In this document: piece after piece, positions 56,576 through 64,000 of the stretch
Position numbering within the stretch: position 1 is the stretch's first letter
Layout: each line of letters begins with the position of its first letter
From: Jeotgalibacillus terrae
GTDB lineage: Bacteria; Bacillota; Bacilli; Bacillales; Jeotgalibacillaceae
Length of the DNA: 64,000 nucleotides
Reading direction: 5' to 3'
Assembly: GCF_016908195.1 (NCBI RefSeq)
Contig: NZ_JAFBDK010000006.1
Coordinates: forward strand, 1-64,000
Position numbers and translations under genes: made by a program
Notes under the pieces: generated by a model
The model's database searches: none
What the model was told of the DNA's origin: nothing
What the model saw: the letters and a program-made list of their open reading frames with translations, nothing else

Positions 56576-58285
56576 TTACTTCGAATAGACCGCTACTTTA
56601 TTCCGGCCTTTTTGTTTTGCACCGATATAAAGTGCCCTGTCTGCATTTCTCAGCAGGTTCTTTGAAGAATCTGTATCTTCCGGCGAAGACGCAACACCGA
56701 TACTCACGGTCAGGTTCACATGAATGATCTCTCTCGATGTGCTCAGATCATGCTGAATCTCAAACAGATGTGACTCCACGGCTATCCTGATTTTTTCACC
56801 GAGCTTTTGCGCCTGGGCTTTTGTTTTGTCGCTGAGCAGAAGAACGAACTCTTCTCCGCCATATCTTGCAATCAGCGCGTCCCTTCCAGCTGTTTCAATT
56901 AACAGACCTGCCAGTTCTTTCAGCAGATCATTCCCGCTCTCATGACCGTATGTATCATTGACTCTCTTAAAGTGATCGATATCAAGCAAAATGAGTGAGA
57001 GTGCATTCAGGTGCCCTTTTTCAAGGCTGCCGAATTCCTTTTCAAGCTGCTCACTGAAATATCTGAAGTTATATAACCCTGTTAAGGCACAGCGCTCACT
57101 TCTTTTCACATTCCGCTGATAGTTTCTTGCATTCTGCATGGCAATTGCAAGATAGGAACACAGAATCTCTAATATCGCAATCAAATGAGTACCAAACGCA
57201 TTTTTCTTTTTGGAAGCAGCAAGCAAAACAGCTACTGTTTTTTTATTTCTTTGAATCGGTACACAGATAATACTCTCAATATCAGAAGGGATGTAACCTT
57301 CCATCTCCTCAAGCCATTCTGATTTTTTATTGTAGAGCTTTGCTTCACCGGTTTCCCATACTTTCCCTGAGATCCCTTCACCTTTACGGATTGGAGACAA
57401 ATTGTTTGATTCCACCTGACCGTTTTCAATTCTTCTCAGCAGTGACATATTTTCTTCTTTCGTATTAACATCAAGTATATATGTATAATCTGTCGGCATC
57501 AGCTCACCCAGCTTAGAAGTAAACAGATCCAGTACTTCAGTTACATTCAGGCGTTCAGCAAGCTGATGACCAATTTTTGCCGATTTCGCCAGGTCATTAT
57601 TAACACGTTCAGATGTATTATAAAGTCTTAAAATAATAGTTATAGCTAAAAACGGTACCCCTAATAAAATCGTTGCCGCTGATCCAATATCAGCCAGCAG
57701 ATAATAAAGCGCGAGGCCAAATGGCATACTGAGCATCGTAGAGATATAGTCCATTCTGATATCACCGCTGAAAAATGGATATCTGTTTCCGATTAAACGG
57801 TTAAACATATACAGGTAAATATGATTAGCGAATATATGGATAAATATATAAGCACCTGCTGCGAACATCAGTGGCCAGAAGCCGTCTTCTGTTGTAACTC
57901 CCGTAACCCTGTAAACAAGTCCCGCCAGCAGACTGATCAGCATAAACATTGTTGAATTCAAAGGAAAACGATAAGCCGTTTTATAAGTAATCCGTGATTT
58001 GATCAATAATGGAATCAGTACAATCTGCATTAAAATTAATTCATAAAATAAACCATATGTTAAAAATGCGGCAAGATTAATCCAGTGAATAATAAAGATT
58101 GTTGAGTGATCTACTTTAAAAGGGAGGTAACCTGAAATAACTGCCAGCAGGATCAGAGATACGACAATCCGCCAGTCTAGATCAGGAAGCGGAGTAATCT
58201 GAAATGCCATATATACACCGGCTGGAAACGTAATCAGCCATATAATCCATAATGCCCATTTTACAGAAATAGACACTTCTTTCAT
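56576..58285 (-). CDS. Membrane diguanylate cyclase (7-8 TM, GAF, GGDEF)
   Basis: Predicted c-di-GMP synthase, 569 residues: about seven TM helices (10-215), a GAF-like sensory domain (about 230-385) and a C-terminal GGDEF domain (about 405-565) with CALTGLYNFRYFSE, the catalytic loop ARYGGEEFVLLL (GGEEF at 476-480) and TVSIGVASSPED. The active GGEEF form is intact; the inhibitory RxxD five residues upstream is not present (AGRDALIA), so product feedback may be weak. ATG behind AGAGGTG. It ends the accessory block and lies beside a pilus locus whose PilB may bind c-di-GMP. Confidence 0.9.
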   Translation of the reverse strand: MKEVSISVKWALWIIWLITFPAGVYMAFQITPLPDLDWRIVVSLILLAVISGYLPFKVDHSTIFIIHWINLAAFLTYGLFYELILMQIVLIPLLIKSRITYKTAYRFPLNSTMFMLISLLAGLVYRVTGVTTEDGFWPLMFAAGAYIFIHIFANHIYLYMFNRLIGNRYPFFSGDIRMDYISTMLSMPFGLALYYLLADIGSAATILLGVPFLAITIILRLYNTSERVNNDLAKSAKIGHQLAERLNVTEVLDLFTSKLGELMPTDYTYILDVNTKEENMSLLRRIENGQVESNNLSPIRKGEGISGKVWETGEAKLYNKKSEWLEEMEGYIPSDIESIICVPIQRNKKTVAVLLAASKKKNAFGTHLIAILEILCSYLAIAMQNARNYQRNVKRSERCALTGLYNFRYFSEQLEKEFGSLEKGHLNALSLILLDIDHFKRVNDTYGHESGNDLLKELAGLLIETAGRDALIARYGGEEFVLLLSDKTKAQAQKLGEKIRIAVESHLFEIQHDLSTSREIIHVNLTVSIGVASSPEDTDSSKNLLRNADRALYIGAKQKGRNKVAVYSK

Positions 58286-58399
58286 CTTACCTCACCTCTT
58301 TTTTGTATGATAATAGACTCATTCAGCAATAATCATACCAAATTATTTTCAACTCGTCACATAATATTTAACAAATGTAAATATTCTATTAATTATTGT

Positions 58400-59686
58400 T
58401 TACTTCTTAGTCTCAGCTTTTAATAAGCGTTTCACGTCTTTATAGATCCCGGATAAGAAGTATAGCGAGCCCGTAATCATATAAAGTGCATCCTCTGATT
58501 GATTGAGCTCAGTCATCCAATCGGCGTTTTCAACTGCCTGTTTATTATGATGATTACTCAACTCATAAAGCGACTCTGCCTTTGCTGCCCTTGGAAAATC
58601 AAAAGATGTAAAGGTAATCTGATCAGCGTGTTGATCGAGTTTACTAATCATATTTGTCAGGTCTTTATCTGACACAGCTGCAAAAATAAAATGCACGTAT
58701 TTTTCAGGGTACTTTTCATGAATTGTCTGCATCATCGTGTCGATGCCTTCAGGGTTATGAGCGCCATCCATGATTACAAGAGGGTTTTCACCGACCTTCT
58801 CAAACCGCCCCGGCCAGTATGCCTTTTCAATACCTTTACGAATGATATTATCTTCGAGCTCCGGCTCTGCCAGCTTCGCAATCGCTACAGCAAGAGAAGC
58901 ATTTTCAACCTGATGAGCACCACTCATCGATATTTTTAAGTGAAGATATTCATTATATGTGAACAATTCACCTTCACTGTCAGTCTTTTCATGAACTGCG
59001 TGAAACTGTTCACCGAGCTCAAAGACAGGAGCCTTCATTATTTCAGCCTGAGTTAAAATAACTTCGCGGGCTCCATCATGCTTAACGTTAAACACCAGCG
59101 GAATCCCTGCTTTTATAATCCCTGCTTTTTCAAATGCAATCTCTTCATAAGAATGTCCGAGAATATTAACATGATCCAGTCCGATTGATGTAATGCAGGT
59201 GCAAATCGGGTTTACGATATTTGTAGAGTCAAACCTTCCGCCAAGCCCCACCTCAATCAGCACATAATCCTTCTGCTTCACTTCGCCAAAGTAATAAAAC
59301 ATCATGGCTGTAATCACTTCAAATTCAGTCGGTCCGCCAAGCTCATGATCTTCAAGTTCATCTGCGAGCGGTTTGATTATATTTACAAGTGAAGTCCAGT
59401 CTTCTTCAGAAGCAGGCTTTCCATTAACAGAAATCCTTTCGTTAAATACTTCAAAATAAGGTGATGTGAATGTACCAACCGTATATCCAGCCTCTTCTAA
59501 AATATTTCTTAAGAAACTGAGCGTTGAACCTTTACCGTTTGTTCCGCCTATATGAACTGCATTAATGTTCAAATGTGGATTCCCAAGCCGCTCCATCATC
59601 CATTCCATCCGCTCAAGTCCGGGCTTGATCCCAAGTCTGAGTCTTCCATGGATCCAGCTTACTGCTTCTTCAAAAGTCTCAATCAT
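58400..59686 (-). CDS. folC: Folylpolyglutamate synthase / dihydrofolate synthase
   Basis: Adds glutamates to folates. The 428-residue Mur-ligase-like enzyme has the ATP loop HIGGTNGKGSTLSFLRNIL (about 46-64), SPYFEVFNERISVNG, the metal/folate segment EVGLGGRFDSTN (about 142-153), GLDHVNILGHS and the C-terminal GAHNPEGI. ATG start behind AGGAGTG, 57 bases after valS across a terminator. In B. subtilis comC follows folC; here about 20 kb separates them. Confidence 0.97.
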   Translation of the reverse strand: MIETFEEAVSWIHGRLRLGIKPGLERMEWMMERLGNPHLNINAVHIGGTNGKGSTLSFLRNILEEAGYTVGTFTSPYFEVFNERISVNGKPASEEDWTSLVNIIKPLADELEDHELGGPTEFEVITAMMFYYFGEVKQKDYVLIEVGLGGRFDSTNIVNPICTCITSIGLDHVNILGHSYEEIAFEKAGIIKAGIPLVFNVKHDGAREVILTQAEIMKAPVFELGEQFHAVHEKTDSEGELFTYNEYLHLKISMSGAHQVENASLAVAIAKLAEPELEDNIIRKGIEKAYWPGRFEKVGENPLVIMDGAHNPEGIDTMMQTIHEKYPEKYVHFIFAAVSDKDLTNMISKLDQHADQITFTSFDFPRAAKAESLYELSNHHNKQAVENADWMTELNQSEDALYMITGSLYFLSGIYKDVKRLLKAETKK

Positions 59687-59699
59687 ATCAAGTTCACTC

Positions 59700-59736
59700 C
59701 TTAAAAAAGCGGACAGACAGTTACGTCTATCCGCCC
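59700..59736 (-). terminator. Terminator between valS and folC
   Basis: GCGGATAGAC, GTAACT loop region, GTCTGTCCGC followed by TTTTTT on the minus strand, just ahead of the folC ribosome site; likely a partial stop that lowers folC expression. Confidence 0.8.
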
Positions 59737-59743
59737 GATATAG

Positions 59744-62383
59744 TTATACTGTACGCAGCTCTTCAATACGCGCTTTTACAGCATCCTGTTTTGACTGGTA
59801 GTCTTTTTGTTTTGCTCGTTCTTCTTCTACAACAGCTTCAGGTGCCTTGCTTACAAAGCGCTCGTTGCCTAGTTTCTTTTCCACTCTTTCAACTTCTTTT
59901 GTCCACTTATCAAGTTCTTTTTCAAGACGATCAATCTCTTCGTCAATATTAATTAAACCTTCAAGCGGCAAAATTAATTCTGCATTAGTCACAACTGAAG
60001 TCATCGCTTTTTCAGGCGCTTTTACTTCTGTTCCGATTGTCAGGTTTTCAGGATTACAGAATTTATCAAGATAAGCTTCATTTTTCTGTAGGCGCTCTGC
60101 TGTCTGGTCATTCGCTGCACGGATCAGCAAGCTGACTTTTTTACTCATTGGCGTATTTACTTCAGCACGGATATTACGTACAGAACGAATAATTTCTATG
60201 AGCAGTTTCATCTCTTCTTCCGCTTCACGGTCAATTTGGGATTCATTCACCTCAGGCCATGCTGCTTCTGTAATAGACTTGCCCTGGTGAGGCAGGTTCT
60301 GCCAGATCTCTTCAGTAATAAACGGCATGAATGGGTGGAGCAGACGCATTGTCTGATCCAGAACGTGAGCAAGAATTGAGCGCGTTGTCTTCTTCGCTTC
60401 CGCGTCTTCCCCATTTAGCGGCAGCTTCGCCATTTCAATATACCAGCTGCAGAAATCATCCCAGATAAAGTTATACAGCGTACGGCCGACTTCACCGAAT
60501 TCATAGCGCTCAGCGAGACTCGTGACGTTTTCAACTGTATCATTCAAACGGGTCAGAATCCATTTGTCAGCAACAGATTTCTTTCCGCTGAGATCAATCT
60601 CTTCATATGTGAGACCGTCCATATTCATCAGTGCAAACCTTGAAGCATTCCAGATCTTATTAGCAAAGTTCCAGATCGATTCAACGCGTTCCATTGAGAA
60701 ACGAAGATCCTGACCAGGTGAAGAACCGGTTGTCAGGACGTAGCGCAGTGAGTCAGCCCCATACTGTTCAATCACATCCATAGGGTCAATCCCGTTACCG
60801 AGAGACTTAGACATCTTACGACCTTCTGCATCACGTACAAGACCATGAATTAATACATCCTTAAATGGACGCTGCCCTGTAAATTCAACACCCTGGAAGA
60901 TCATGCGTGACACCCAGAACGCAATGATATCGTACCCTGTTACAAGTGCTGATGTTGGATAATAACGTTTGAAGTCAGCTGATGCCTCGTCCGGCCAGCC
61001 CATTGTTGAGAACGGCCATAGCGCTGAAGAAAACCATGTATCGAGTACATCTTCATCCTGATTCCAGTTCTCAATGTCTTCAGGTGCCTCTTCTCCAACA
61101 TAAAGCTCTCCGGTTTCCTTATGGTACCACGCTGGAATTCTGTGTCCCCACCAGAGCTGTCTTGAAATACACCAGTCTCTGATATTTTCCATCCATCTCA
61201 TATACGTATTTTCAAAGCGGTTTGGAATAAAATTAACTTTATCTTCAGTTTCCTGAATATCCATTGCCTGTTTCGCAAGCGGCTCCATTTTCACAAACCA
61301 CTGTGTTGATAAATAAGGTTCTACAACCGCACCGCTTCGCTCTGAATGTCCAACTGAGTGAAGATGTTCTTCAATTTCAAACAGTACGCCGTCTTCCTGA
61401 AGATCTTTGACGATCTGCTTTCTGCACTCAAAACGGTCCATACCCTGATATTTATCTGCATTATCATTCATCGAACCGTCCTCATTCATCACAAGTACGC
61501 GTTCGAGATTGTGACGATTACCGATTTCAAAGTCATTTGGATCGTGAGCAGGTGTAATCTTCACAGCACCTGAACCAAACTCCATATCAACATAGTCATC
61601 AGCAACGATTTTGATTTCACGGCCAACGATTGGCAGCTTCACCGTTTTGCCGATCAGATGCTGATAACGCTCATCGTCAGGATGAACAGCTACTGCTGTA
61701 TCACCGAGCATTGTCTCAGGACGTGTTGTTGCAATTTCAATATGTCCACTGCCATCAGTAAGTGGATATCTCATATGATAAAAAGCACCCTGCACGTCTT
61801 TATGAATCACTTCAATATCTGATAAAGCTGTTTTTGTTGCAGGGTCCCAGTTAATGATATACTCCCCGCGGTAGATCAGCCCTTTATTATAAAGGTCGAT
61901 AAATACTTTCTGTACAGCTTTTGAAAGACCATCATCAAGTGTAAATCGTTCACGGCTGTAATCAAGACCGAGTCCAAGCTTTGACCATTGCTCTCTGATA
62001 TGTTCAGCGTACTCTTCTTTCCATTTCCATGATTCTTCAAGAAAGGCTTCGCGGCCCATTTCATAGCGGGATTTACCCTGTTCACGCAGCTTCTGGTCAA
62101 CTTTTGCCTGCGTAGCAATTCCGGCGTGGTCCATACCCGGCAGCCATAGTACGTCATAGCCCTGCATCCTCTTCATACGTGTCAGGATATCCTGCAGTGC
62201 TGTATCCCACGCGTGTCCAAGATGTAGTTTACCTGTTACGTTTGGCGGCGGGATTACGATGGTATAAGGGTCTTTGCTCTCATCGCTTGTTGCTTCAAAT
62301 ACTTTTTCTTTCAGCCACCATTCGTAGCGGCCTTCTTCTATCGCCTTCGGATCATACTTTGTCGGCATTGATGTTTCATTCAT
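59744..62383 (-). CDS. valS: Valyl-tRNA synthetase
   Basis: Charges tRNA-Val. The 879-residue class I synthetase has [19 protein letters not shown] (about 47-65, HIGH motif as HLGH), the CP1 editing domain (about 200-360), [12 protein letters not shown] (about 523-534, KMSKS), an anticodon-binding helical domain, and a C-terminal coiled coil (about 810-879). ATG behind TGGAGGTAATC. Controlled by the T-box leader upstream. Normal length. Confidence 0.99.
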   Translation of the reverse strand: MNETSMPTKYDPKAIEEGRYEWWLKEKVFEATSDESKDPYTIVIPPPNVTGKLHLGHAWDTALQDILTRMKRMQGYDVLWLPGMDHAGIATQAKVDQKLREQGKSRYEMGREAFLEESWKWKEEYAEHIREQWSKLGLGLDYSRERFTLDDGLSKAVQKVFIDLYNKGLIYRGEYIINWDPATKTALSDIEVIHKDVQGAFYHMRYPLTDGSGHIEIATTRPETMLGDTAVAVHPDDERYQHLIGKTVKLPIVGREIKIVADDYVDMEFGSGAVKITPAHDPNDFEIGNRHNLERVLVMNEDGSMNDNADKYQGMDRFECRKQIVKDLQEDGVLFEIEEHLHSVGHSERSGAVVEPYLSTQWFVKMEPLAKQAMDIQETEDKVNFIPNRFENTYMRWMENIRDWCISRQLWWGHRIPAWYHKETGELYVGEEAPEDIENWNQDEDVLDTWFSSALWPFSTMGWPDEASADFKRYYPTSALVTGYDIIAFWVSRMIFQGVEFTGQRPFKDVLIHGLVRDAEGRKMSKSLGNGIDPMDVIEQYGADSLRYVLTTGSSPGQDLRFSMERVESIWNFANKIWNASRFALMNMDGLTYEEIDLSGKKSVADKWILTRLNDTVENVTSLAERYEFGEVGRTLYNFIWDDFCSWYIEMAKLPLNGEDAEAKKTTRSILAHVLDQTMRLLHPFMPFITEEIWQNLPHQGKSITEAAWPEVNESQIDREAEEEMKLLIEIIRSVRNIRAEVNTPMSKKVSLLIRAANDQTAERLQKNEAYLDKFCNPENLTIGTEVKAPEKAMTSVVTNAELILPLEGLINIDEEIDRLEKELDKWTKEVERVEKKLGNERFVSKAPEAVVEEERAKQKDYQSKQDAVKARIEELRTV

Positions 62384-62414
62384 ATGATTACCTCCATATA
62401 TAGGAATTTTAACA

Positions 62415-62670
62415 ACAAAAAAATCCCTCTCGTCGTAAAAGGACGAAGGGATTTGATTCGCGGTACCACCTTTTTACACAGACTGGTGTCTGTGCACTTA
62501 ATTAAGATAACGGCTTCTAACCGGCACGGGCTACTGAAATTTCACCAGTACTGCTTACAGGCGACTTCTGCAGGGTCTGTTCTGGAAATTCTCTCACCAA
62601 ATGAATTTCTTCTCTGAAGAATGACAAACTGCGTACTACTCCTGATCAATGCATCTGTTTTATATCATCT
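62415..62670 (-). promoter_or_regulatory. T-box riboswitch leader of valS
   Basis: The minus strand shows the T-box AAGGTGGTACCGCG (62459-62472), whose TGGT fits a tRNA with A73, then a hairpin (AATCCCTTCGTCC with GGACGAGAGGGATT-like, 62421-62454) and T7 as terminator. In Stem I a CAGG/CCTG lower helix and GCAG/CTGC upper helix bracket an AGTA loop-E strand and, on the 3' side, GAA-GTC-G, so the specifier codon reads GTC, valine. This agrees with the gene. Confidence 0.96.
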
Positions 62671-62700
62671 ATCATAATCAAAATCAGCCTGTTTAGTCAA
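62671..62700 (-). promoter_or_regulatory. Sigma-A promoter of valS
   Basis: TTGACT (62695-62700), 18-base spacer, TATGAT (62671-62676) on the minus strand, right before the T-box leader. Confidence 0.75.
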
Positions 62701-62764
62701 TAAAAATCGCAAAAAACACCACTGTGCATATGATAACAGTACGCATACATGAAAGGAGTCTGTT

Positions 62765-62956
62765 ATGGGTAAAAGAATGCTCCCAAAACCCAAACCGCCA
62801 TGGTGGAAAAAATGCCGCTGCTATTTGCAGACAATTATTATTCCAATTTGTATTTTTCAGGCTGTCCTGCTTTTACTAATACCATCCACGATCGACGTGC
62901 TGATCTTAGGAATTCTGATCGGCATTGCCTGTGTGCTTCACTTTGAATGGATCTGA
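62765..62956 (+). CDS. Small membrane protein, unknown
   Basis: A 63-residue protein: basic Pro/Trp/Cys-containing N-terminus (KPKPPWWKKCRCY) and two hydrophobic helices (about 21-40 and 42-60). ATG behind GAAAGGAG with good spacing supports it as a real gene. It is divergent from valS and its last 19 bases overlap the end of the convergent spoVID. No family recognised. Confidence 0.55.
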   Translation: MGKRMLPKPKPPWWKKCRCYLQTIIIPICIFQAVLLLLIPSTIDVLILGILIGIACVLHFEWI

Positions 62957-63831
62957 GGGGCGGGAATCCAGATCAGTTCTCCTCTGTTGAATGGCCTTCT
63001 CGATTCAAACTGGTTGCTTTTCATCAGCTGAAGCATCGGTACCCCATAGCGCTCAGCAACCATTTCAGGTGTTTCATCCTGCTGGGCGATATGTATTTTA
63101 ATGATGGTCCGATTTTCTTCAAGCGTCTGAATGAAACGGGCAAACGTATCTTCATCATGTTTCTTATATTCATCATCTTCCTCTTCTTCACGTTCTTCTA
63201 TCTGTTCCGTCTCTTCCGGCACTGATTCCTCCTGTGCTGCAGGTTCCGCGCGTGCCTCAACTGCCTCCTGCTTATCCGGCAGTTCAGTTATTTCTTCCTG
63301 TACCTCTTCATCAGTCAGGGCAGGCTCTTCGGTTTCAGCTTCCTGCGGTTCCTCTGTCATTAGTTCGGTCAGACCCTCTCCTGACCATTCTTCAGGCTGG
63401 TTCGGCAGCAATCTGGCTTCTTCTCGCTTCGGCTCAGATATCCCCTCAATCATAATATCTGCAGTTACCTGCAGCACACCTGGTTCCGGAAGCTCATAGT
63501 CAACATGATCAATATACACTTCCACATCCTGCTTTCTTTCCACCCTTGCTGAAGAAATGGAGATCGATAATGGGAAGTGATGTTCAAAAAACACAAGCTC
63601 TTCCATAACAGTCGATTCCTGCACTTCAGGATATTCATAGTCGCGCGTTCCTTCAACTGTTAAATAACTGCCTTCGCCTGCTAAATGCAGGGTTCCTTCC
63701 ACTACGACCTGATCAGCGTGTTCTGTTATTGACACGCTCGGTTCGAATGAGAGCGTACGCAGCTCACTCAGAATATGTTCCCCTTTAAAAACGATGTTCT
63801 CCTGAAGTTGATATACTGTGTTTTTTGTCAT
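62938..63831 (-). CDS. spoVID: Spore coat morphogenetic protein SpoVID
   Basis: Needed for the coat to encase the spore; in B. subtilis it binds SafA and SpoIVA. The 297-residue protein has the N-terminal SpoVID domain (about 5-140, VYQLQENIVFKGEHILSEL, in part), a long acidic Glu/Pro-rich linker (about 155-235) and a C-terminal LysM-like domain (about 243-292: HIAQQDETPEMVAERYGVP). It is shorter than B. subtilis SpoVID (about 575), mainly in the linker. ATG behind AAAGGAGGC. It neighbours valS, as in B. subtilis. Confidence 0.9.
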   Translation of the reverse strand: MTKNTVYQLQENIVFKGEHILSELRTLSFEPSVSITEHADQVVVEGTLHLAGEGSYLTVEGTRDYEYPEVQESTVMEELVFFEHHFPLSISISSARVERKQDVEVYIDHVDYELPEPGVLQVTADIMIEGISEPKREEARLLPNQPEEWSGEGLTELMTEEPQEAETEEPALTDEEVQEEITELPDKQEAVEARAEPAAQEESVPEETEQIEEREEEEDDEYKKHDEDTFARFIQTLEENRTIIKIHIAQQDETPEMVAERYGVPMLQLMKSNQFESRRPFNRGELIWIPAPQIHSK

Positions 63832-63893
63832 TGGTGCCTCCTTTAGATCATTGCTCTTACAGCTTATGAATGAAAAGAGGCCTGTATGATATA

Positions 63894-63938
63894 AAAAGCA
63901 GGACAGTAGATATACAATCCACTGCCCTGCTTTTTAAA
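63894..63938. terminator. Terminator upstream of spoVID
   Basis: AAAAAGCAGG.CAGT.GA and TC.ACTG.CCTGCTTTTT pair with minor mismatches around TATACAA; it has A and T runs on both sides and would end the next gene to the right on the minus strand. Confidence 0.7.
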
Positions 63939-63943
63939 ATTAT

Positions 63944-64000
63944 AGCTCTGTTGAAGATGGCTGTTGATTTCCGCTGCAGGGGGAACGCTTTCCGCAGGGC
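63944..64000 (+). repeat. MITE-like dispersed repeat, copy C (cut by window end)
   Basis: AGCTCTGTTGAAGATGGCTG then TTGATTTCCGCTGCAGGGGG and AACGCTTTCCGCAGGGC match the left half of copies A and B, including the outer AGCT.TGTT.AAG end. The rest lies beyond the window. Confidence 0.75.

Noticed and set aside
38063-58285. Prophage or integrative element
   Set aside because: No integrase, transposase, phage structural gene, tRNA or flanking direct repeat was seen; only MITE-like repeats are nearby.
63131-63499. Ser-rich 122-codon frame on the plus strand
   Set aside because: Antisense shadow of the Glu-rich linker of spoVID.

Overview
The window looks like chromosomal DNA of a low-to-mid GC, endospore-forming Bacillales bacterium. 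It carries spoVB, a short bofC, safA, spo0B, spoIVFA/spoIVFB, spoIIB and spoVID among housekeeping genes, in an order that follows, as I recall it, the Bacillus subtilis block from aspS to spoVID. Gene content and a repeat family built on TGATTTCCGCTGCAGGGGG suggest a Jeotgalibacillus/Planococcaceae-like or Bacillaceae member. That placement is inference. Most genes are on the minus strand, so the window reads biologically from right to left.

Layout. 1-374: a 6S RNA with its own promoter and terminator, downstream of aspS. 375-3780: hisS-aspS operon behind a T-box leader. 3950-5482: secreted SH3/amidase wall hydrolase. 5520-11607: dtd, relA, apt, recJ, lapA-like. 11714-11899: a MITE-like repeat. 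11942-18851: secDF, comN, spoVB, yrbG-like, yrzE-like, yajC and tgt. 18867-21728: queA, a small membrane protein, ruvB, ruvA. 21905-24984: short bofC, safA, niaR, pheA, pheB. 25001-28036: obg, spo0B, rpmA, prp, rplU with a probable L21 leader. 28084-34861: RNase G, spoIVFB, spoIVFA, minD, minC, mreD, mreC, mreB. 34958-38047: radC, maf, spoIIB, a second full repeat, comC.

The accessory part is 38063-58285, about 20 kb between comC and folC, which I recall as neighbours in B. subtilis. It holds a complete Gram-positive type IV pilus locus: pilB, pilT, pilC, a major pilin, pilM, pilN, pilO and a further pilin on the minus strand beside the prepilin peptidase, plus three minor pilins divergently on the plus strand. 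Interleaved are less familiar genes: a very acidic membrane protein, a PRC-barrel protein, a secreted G5-like protein with a Ser/Gly/Asn/Asp tail, a membrane-anchored ankyrin protein, a 1,187-residue secreted protein with a duplicated N-terminal domain and Ig-like repeats, and a membrane GAF-GGDEF protein. PilB begins with a tandem MshEN-like motif, so a local c-di-GMP link to pilus extension is a testable idea.

58400-64000: folC, valS behind a T-box leader with specifier GTC, a small membrane protein, spoVID, and the start of another repeat copy cut by the window edge. I saw no tRNA, rRNA, CRISPR array, prophage or intact insertion sequence.
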